Shown: positions 7,281-11,571 of the stretch, piece by piece
How the letters are laid out: every line of letters begins with the position of its first letter
Position numbering within the stretch: position 1 is the first letter of the stretch
DNA from: Monoglobus sp964617455
GTDB lineage: Bacteria; Bacillota; Clostridia; Monoglobales; Monoglobaceae
NCBI GenBank assembly: GCA_964617455.1
Contig: CAZTYF010000028.1
Location: forward strand, 1-11,571
DNA length: 11,571 bases
Direction: 5' to 3'
The notes under the pieces: generated by a model
What the model saw: only the letters and a program-made list of their open reading frames with translations
Told to the model about the DNA's origin: nothing
Databases searched by the model: none
Made by a program: the position numbers and the translations under genes

Positions 7281-7308
7281 AGCCTATACTTTGGCGATAA
7301 GGCTTTTT
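7281..7308 (+). terminator. Possible second, weaker hairpin
   Basis: AGCCTAT (7281-7287) can pair with ATAAGGCT (7297-7304) with one bulged A and a nine-base loop, followed by a run of T (7304-7308). It is 12 bases past the main terminator and could act as a back-up, or as part of the termination zone between the convergent units. Confidence 0.3.
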
Positions 7309-7313
7309 GAGGT

Positions 7314-8003
7314 TTACCCGTAGGCAATGGGTTCTTCTTTCAGTTCATCTATTATGCCGTCGCTGTAGACATTTATGGTCAGAATCCTGTTTTCCGACTC
7401 TATGCGGACCTGCATGGTGTAATACTGCCTGCCGCTTTGGTCCGTTTGGGGCGTAAGACCCGCCGGGTCTCCGTCGATGGTGACTCCGTATCTGTCTTCG
7501 GCGGCGGCTATGGCGTCCTCGGCTGAAAATTCCCTTTCCCCGCCGCCCTGTGCGCCGCTCCTGTTGCTCAGGCTGTCCGAAATCAAAGCATAGGTGCTGC
7601 GCTCTTCCTCCGTGAGAAGGCTCGGGTCCACCGATGCCAGCATCTCCTCCGCATCCTCATACATACCCGCCTCAAAGAAAGAGCGGGCATCGCTCAGGGC
7701 CGATTTGCTTATTTTTTCCGCCTCGGAGGTATTTGAATTCGAATCGGAGCCTGCGGACAACCCTGCCGCAGAATCGGCGACCGGTGTGGGGGTGGAGGTG
7801 GGAACGGTGAAACCGTCAGCGGCTTTTCCGTTTTCGTCGGCGTCAAATTTTGAAACCGTGGTGTCTCCTTTTTCCTCGGGCATCTTGGTTTGGATTTCGT
7901 TATTTTGCGGCTCATCCTTGTCCCCGCAGGCGCAAAGGGCCGTCAGACACAGAATGAGGCTCACAAATATCGCCCCGATTTTATATAGTCTTTTTCTGTT
8001 CAT
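7314..8003 (-). CDS. Putative secreted lipoprotein of unknown function
   Basis: A 229-residue protein with a lipoprotein signal: basic start MNRKRLYK, a hydrophobic stretch (IGAIFVSLILCLTAL) and lipobox LCAC, giving a lipidated Cys26 followed by Gly-Asp. After this comes a low-complexity, Ser/Thr/Pro/Asp-rich linker (about residues 30-96) likely spanning the cell wall. An amphipathic helical segment (about 100-147, SFFEAGMYEDAEEML) resembles a single TPR-like helix pair. A small C-terminal domain (about 158-229) contains YGVTIDGDPAG and QYYTMQVRIES and ends in predicted beta strands. I recognise no family. The ATG at 8003 is preferred over a GTG at 8012 because GGGGA (8015-8019) lies 11 bases before the ATG but only two before the GTG. 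The binding site overlaps the last codons of gyrA, whose stop is 15 bases upstream, so the two are probably co-transcribed and perhaps translationally coupled. It should sit on the outer face of the membrane. Confidence 0.85.
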   Translation of the reverse strand: MNRKRLYKIGAIFVSLILCLTALCACGDKDEPQNNEIQTKMPEEKGDTTVSKFDADENGKAADGFTVPTSTPTPVADSAAGLSAGSDSNSNTSEAEKISKSALSDARSFFEAGMYEDAEEMLASVDPSLLTEEERSTYALISDSLSNRSGAQGGGEREFSAEDAIAAAEDRYGVTIDGDPAGLTPQTDQSGRQYYTMQVRIESENRILTINVYSDGIIDELKEEPIAYG

Positions 8004-8018
8004 ATTTTGCACCGTCCC

Positions 8019-10568
8019 CTATTCTTCAATGTTATCCTCGGAAACTTCTCCGCCATCGAGGGAGCTGTCGGAATCGGCCGAGTCCCCCACCGTCTGATTT
8101 TCATCGTCTTCTTTTTCGATTCGGGCAACGGAGGTTACCCGAACATCCTCGCCGAGACGCATAAGTCTCACGCCCTTGGTGGCTCTGCCGATTGTGCGGA
8201 TATCCTCCGAGTCAATTCTGATTATAATTCCGTCGGAGGTCACAAGGACGATGTCATCCTCGGGGGTTACGACCTTTATTCCCGCTATGGCTCCGGTATC
8301 GGGAGTGATTTTGTATGTTGCCACGCCCATACCGCCACGCCTTTGGGGCTTGTATTCCGTAAGCTCGGTCTTTTTGCCGTAGCCGTTTTCGGTGACCACG
8401 AGCATTTTGGCATCTTCCCTATAGACGCTCATGCCAACCACATAGTCGCCTTCCGCCAACCTGATTCCCCGAACACCCTGGGAAACTCTGCCCTGTTTTC
8501 GAACGTCTCTCTCGTTAAAGCGAATCATTTTGCCGTCGTGGGTTCCCACGAACAAATCCGTGTTGCCGTCGGTCAGTTTGACTCTCAAAAGCTCATCTCC
8601 GTCAAGGAGCTTTATGGCAATTTTGCCTGCCTTGGGAGCGTTTTGATATTCCATTATATCGGTCTTTTTTATAATTCCGTTCTTTGTGCACATGGTCAAA
8701 TAGTGGCCGCTCTTGTATTCTTTTATGGGTATCACGGCCGAAATGCTCTCATCGGGCAAAATATCGATGAGGTTAACCACGGGCGTGCCCTTGGCCTGCC
8801 GTCCCGCCTCGGGTATCCTATAGGCTTTGATTCGGAACATACGGCCCTTGTTGGTGAAAAACAGGATATACGAGTGGGTGGAGGATATGAACATGGTGGA
8901 TACAAAATCCTCCTCCTTGGTTTGCATTCCGATTATTCCCTTGCCGCCTCTGTGCTGGCTCCTGTAAGTGTCGGTGGGTAACCGCTTAATATACCCTTGG
9001 TTGGTCATGGTGATGACATTTTCCTCTTCCGGGATTAAGTCCTCTATATCTATGTCATCGGCCACAGGCTCGATGGAGGTGCGCCTCTCGTCGGCGAACT
9101 TGTCTTTAATGGCGGTGATTTCTTCTTTGATTATGTCGAGGACCATCCGGTCATCCCCGAGGATTTGGGCGAGGTGCTCAATAAGGGCACGCACATCCCG
9201 TAATTCGGTATCGACTTTTTCCCTCTCCATACCTGCCAAACGGGCAAGGCGCATATCCAAAATGGCCTGGGCCTGCACATCGGTGAATTCAAATCTCTCA
9301 ATCAGGCGCTCCTTGGCATCGTTATAGCTGTTTCTGATAATGGAAATAACCTCGTCTATGTTGTCAAGGGCCTTTTTGAGGCCTTCCAAAACATGGGCCC
9401 TGGCCTCTGCCTTCTTTTTGTCGAATTTGGTGCGGCGGACTATGACCTCCTTTTGGAAATTCACATATTCCGTCAAAACTTCCTTGAGGGACAGCACCTT
9501 CGGAGAGGTTCTGTCAACCAGGGCAAGCATAATGACGCTGAAGGAATCTTCCAATTGGGTGTATTTGTATAATTGATTTAAGACAATCTGCGCATTTATA
9601 TCTTTTTTGAGCTCGATGACAATTCTCAAACCGTCTCTGTCGGACTCATCCCGCAAATCCGAAATTCCCTCTACCCGCTTTTCATGAACCAAATCGGCGA
9701 TTTTTTCGATTAACCTTGCCTTGTTCACCATATAGGGGATTTCGGTGACAACGATTCTCTCTCTGCCCTCTTTCCACTGTTGAATTTCGGCTTTTGAACG
9801 AATCTTCAGCTTGCCCCTGCCTGTCGCATAGGCCGCACGTATTCCCGCTTTGCCCATAATTCGGGCACCTGTGGGAAAGTCCGGACCGGGGATATATTCC
9901 ATAAGCTCGTCCAAAGTGATGTCCGGGTTGTCAATCAAGGCAACAACTCCGTCTATCACCTCACCTAAGTTGTGAGGCGGAATTTTCGTGGCCATTCCCA
10001 CCGCAATACCGTCCGAACCGTTCACCAGCAAATGAGGGAAACGGGAGGGCAGCACCACGGGCTCCTTTCGGCTTTCGTCGAAATTGGGCACAAAATCAAC
10101 GGTGTCCTTGTCGATGTCCGTCAGCATATTAAGGGACAGTTTTGACATCCTCGACTCGGTGTATCTGTATGCTGCGGCAGGGTCCCCGTCAACGGAGCCG
10201 AAATTTCCGTGGCCGTCGATTGTGGGATAGCGCATGGAAAAGTCCTGGGCCATCCTGACCATTGCATCATAAACCGAAGCGTCCCCGTGGGGATGATATC
10301 TGCCCAAAACATTGCCCACCGTGGTGGCGCATTTTTTATAAGGCTTGTCCGGGGTTATTCCATCCTCATACATGGAATAGAGAATTCTCCGATGAACCGG
10401 CTTGAGACCGTCGCGGACATCGGGGAGAGCCCTGCCCACAATAACCGACATGGAATAATCGATATAGGACTTGCGCATCTCATTGTCCAAATCAACGGGA
10501 ATGATGTTGAGCTTTGACGGGTCGAACATAGACTTGCTCTCATCCCTGTTCCTGTTAAAATTTGCCAT
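8019..10568 (-). CDS. gyrA: DNA gyrase subunit A
   Basis: An 849-residue type IIA topoisomerase subunit that cuts and rejoins DNA and, with GyrB, introduces negative supercoils. The winged-helix breakage domain has the catalytic Tyr136 in RYTE (135-138). The quinolone-determining region reads HPHGDASVYD (92-101): Ala97 stands at the E. coli Ser83 position and Asp101 at Asp87. The coiled-coil gate is about 370-495. The C-terminal wrapping domain opens with EDLIPEEE and the GyrA box QHRGGKG (538-544), a mild variant of Q(K/R)RGG(K/R)G that marks GyrA rather than ParC. The protein ends in an acidic tail (about 820-849), also seen in other gyrases. AAGGAGAGG precedes the ATG at 10568. No gyrB is adjacent. 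A lipoprotein gene follows at 15 bp. Identity is certain, and the gene is complete. Confidence 0.98.
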   Translation of the reverse strand: MANFNRNRDESKSMFDPSKLNIIPVDLDNEMRKSYIDYSMSVIVGRALPDVRDGLKPVHRRILYSMYEDGITPDKPYKKCATTVGNVLGRYHPHGDASVYDAMVRMAQDFSMRYPTIDGHGNFGSVDGDPAAAYRYTESRMSKLSLNMLTDIDKDTVDFVPNFDESRKEPVVLPSRFPHLLVNGSDGIAVGMATKIPPHNLGEVIDGVVALIDNPDITLDELMEYIPGPDFPTGARIMGKAGIRAAYATGRGKLKIRSKAEIQQWKEGRERIVVTEIPYMVNKARLIEKIADLVHEKRVEGISDLRDESDRDGLRIVIELKKDINAQIVLNQLYKYTQLEDSFSVIMLALVDRTSPKVLSLKEVLTEYVNFQKEVIVRRTKFDKKKAEARAHVLEGLKKALDNIDEVISIIRNSYNDAKERLIERFEFTDVQAQAILDMRLARLAGMEREKVDTELRDVRALIEHLAQILGDDRMVLDIIKEEITAIKDKFADERRTSIEPVADDIDIEDLIPEEENVITMTNQGYIKRLPTDTYRSQHRGGKGIIGMQTKEEDFVSTMFISSTHSYILFFTNKGRMFRIKAYRIPEAGRQAKGTPVVNLIDILPDESISAVIPIKEYKSGHYLTMCTKNGIIKKTDIMEYQNAPKAGKIAIKLLDGDELLRVKLTDGNTDLFVGTHDGKMIRFNERDVRKQGRVSQGVRGIRLAEGDYVVGMSVYREDAKMLVVTENGYGKKTELTEYKPQRRGGMGVATYKITPDTGAIAGIKVVTPEDDIVLVTSDGIIIRIDSEDIRTIGRATKGVRLMRLGEDVRVTSVARIEKEDDENQTVGDSADSDSSLDGGEVSEDNIEE

Positions 10569-10775
10569 AAAACCTCTCCTTGTCTGTGGGGCCCAAATTA
10601 TGTATACACCTCAAAGCCCCAAAATCGGCTCTGAAATCAAAAATCCGTTTTCCCCACCATATTTAGTATTAGATAAAAAATCAAAAAATCCTTTTAAAAG
10701 GCCCAAATTTGCCCGAATTTATTTGATATGCATAAAAATATCAAAATGAGTGCAATATTCCCAAAACTTCGTATT
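10569..10775. other. gyrA upstream spacer with short repeats
   Basis: A 207-base AT-rich spacer between yigZ and gyrA. It holds a 10-bp tandem pair GCCCAAATTT/GCCCGAATTT (10701-10720), a further GCCCAAATTA (10591-10600), a 12-bp palindrome CCTTTTAAAAGG (10690-10701), and an inverted repeat TTTGATAT (10722-10729) with ATATCAAA (10738-10745). The element spacing is suggestive of regulation of gyrA, but no regulator can be named. No gene is seen in it. Confidence 0.6.
10656..10684 (-). promoter_or_regulatory. Weak candidate promoter for gyrA
   Basis: On the minus strand TTGATT (10684-10679) and TATGGT (10661-10656) are spaced 17 bp apart, each matching the consensus at four of six positions. 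It would give a leader of about 80 bases. Other combinations in this AT-rich spacer are possible. Confidence 0.25.
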
Positions 10776-11405
10776 TCAGCCTCCCGACTTCATATAGGAG
10801 GCGTTGCCGTCGATGAAGCTTACGGTTCCGTTTGTGATGGCGGCAAAATCCTCCTTGACCTTTTGAAATTCTCCGATGGGAATATAGACCGGAATCATAA
10901 CCGAGTCGGTATAGACCGGCTCTCCGCAGGCGAGGCCCCGGTTTCTGAGTTCGCTTTGGATTTTGCCGAGAAGGGTATATTCAAAGGACATTCTCGTCTC
11001 CCGGCAGAGGACCATGTTGGCAATGCCTGCGGCATCCACCGCAAGCTTGGCGCTTTTTGAATAGGCCCGAACCAAGCCTCCCGTGCCGAGCAATACTCCG
11101 CCGAAATATCGGGTGACAACCACAGCCAAATCGGTGAGTCCCTCCTTTTTCAGGATGTCCAACACAGGGACTCCGGCTGTTCCGGAGGGTTCGCCGTCGT
11201 CGCTGTACCTTGCGATGTTATTGTTTTCGATTATGTAGGCATAGACATTGTGGGAGGCGTCCCGATATTTTTTCCTGAGCTCCTCAATGAAACCCACCGC
11301 CTCCTCTTCCGTCCGAACGGGCCTTACGGTTCCGATAAAACGGGAGCGTTTTTCGATAAACTCCCCCCGTCCCTCTTTGGCAACCGTTCTGTAGGACTCC
11401 CTCAT
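10776..11405 (-). CDS. yigZ: YigZ/IMPACT family protein (UPF0029)
   Basis: A 209-residue cytoplasmic protein of the YigZ (B. subtilis YvyE) family, related to the eukaryotic IMPACT domain. The precise bacterial role is unsettled; a link to translation is inferred from structure and relatives. The family core is intact: EFIEKRSRFIG (15-25), DASHNVYAYII (49-59), the signature YSDDGEPSGTAG (67-78), VTRYFGGVLLGTGGLVRAYSKSA (97-119), and a ferredoxin-like C-terminal domain from about residue 135. The start at 11405 is chosen because AAGGAGGG (11418-11411) lies five bases before this ATG and 209 residues matches the family's usual 200-220. The open frame reaches 11513 but those extra residues have no family character and cross the promoter. 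It is apparently a single gene, with the best promoter in the window upstream. No clear terminator follows, so some read-through toward gyrA is possible. Confidence 0.93.
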   Translation of the reverse strand: MRESYRTVAKEGRGEFIEKRSRFIGTVRPVRTEEEAVGFIEELRKKYRDASHNVYAYIIENNNIARYSDDGEPSGTAGVPVLDILKKEGLTDLAVVVTRYFGGVLLGTGGLVRAYSKSAKLAVDAAGIANMVLCRETRMSFEYTLLGKIQSELRNRGLACGEPVYTDSVMIPVYIPIGEFQKVKEDFAAITNGTVSFIDGNASYMKSGG

Positions 11406-11410
11406 AACCG

Positions 11411-11418
11411 CCCTCCTT
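11411..11418 (-). promoter_or_regulatory. Ribosome binding site that sets the yigZ start
   Basis: AAGGAGGG on the minus strand lies five bases before the ATG at 11405. This decides the start against the longer open frame that extends to 11513. Confidence 0.85.
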
Positions 11419-11452
11419 CCCCCGAATCGTTCGGCTCGACTTTTTCCGTATA

Positions 11453-11481
11453 ATAATACCACACTCTCCCCCAATATGCAA
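11453..11481 (-). promoter_or_regulatory. Sigma-A promoter of yigZ
   Basis: On the minus strand TTGCAT (11481-11476), a 17-bp spacer and TATTAT (11458-11453) fit the vegetative consensus, with a TG one base ahead of the -10 (extended -10). Transcription would start about 40 bases before the yigZ ATG, leaving a short leader. Confidence 0.8.
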
Positions 11482-11541
11482 TACCCTATCGGGAAGCGGT
11501 TTTCTTTAGGCAAGCCATTTTTGAAAAGACGGCACTCCTTG

Positions 11542-11562
11542 GCACATTTAATGTGCTATACT
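11542..11562 (+). promoter_or_regulatory. Palindrome abutting an extended -10-like element
   Basis: GCACATT (11542-11548) and AATGTGC (11550-11556) form a perfect 7-bp inverted repeat around one T. Directly after it comes TATACT (11557-11562), making TGCTATACT, an extended -10 pattern. There is no good -35. This could be a plus-strand promoter with an overlapping operator for a gene beyond the window, divergent from yigZ. Confidence 0.35.
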
Positions 11563-11571
11563 GGAATCAGA

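Noticed and set aside
8007..8981. A 324-codon plus-strand open frame opposite the gyrA 3' end
   Set aside because: It lies antisense to GyrA's conserved wrapping domain, with composition like a mirrored gene and no recognisable motif.
11406..11513. Longer N-terminus for the YigZ protein
   Set aside because: The extension would overlap the sigma-A promoter and lacks a ribosome binding site. The ATG at 11405 has one at good spacing and gives the family length.

Overview
The window reads as a bacterial chromosome segment of moderate GC content, most likely a Bacillota/Clostridia species. The reasons are a glgB-glgC-glgD-glgA operon that includes the GlgD paralogue typical of that phylum, strong AGGAGG-type ribosome binding sites, a Gram-positive style lipoprotein, and a GyrA resembling the Bacillus/Clostridia type. 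I cannot name a genus from sequence alone.

Layout. Positions 1-58 are unassigned. Positions 59 to about 584 (minus strand) hold two incomplete gene pieces joined head to tail: the C-terminal half of an ABC exporter nucleotide-binding domain, and the middle of an MltG/YceG endolytic transglycosylase that lacks its catalytic region. The join is offset by one base in a six-G run. Positions 585-1204 are gene-free. They hold a 13-bp minisatellite of nearly ten copies (611-738), a polypurine tract (740-806), an AT-rich stretch and a putative promoter and leader for the glycogen operon.

Positions 1205-7226 (plus strand) are the glycogen biosynthesis operon. GlgC and GlgD (ADP-glucose pyrophosphorylase, catalytic and regulatory-type subunits) supply ADP-glucose, GlgA polymerises it into alpha-1,4-glucan, and GlgB adds alpha-1,6 branches. 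GlgB carries an unusual Lys/Ala-rich basic tail. A 17-bp-stem terminator closes the operon.

Positions 10568 down to 7314 (minus strand) are gyrA followed 15 bp later by a small lipoprotein gene of unknown function, convergent with glgA. No gyrB is adjacent. Beyond a repeat-rich 207-bp spacer, a YigZ/IMPACT-family gene (11405-10776, minus) has the best sigma-A promoter in the window. The right edge holds a palindrome next to an extended -10-like element, possibly a divergent promoter.

The core genes are ordinary housekeeping and storage genes. The parts worth a second look are the fused remnants plus minisatellite at the left, the GlgB tail, the alanine at the quinolone-determining position of GyrA, and the lipoprotein coupled to gyrA. 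I do not see convincing evidence for a wholly new biological system.
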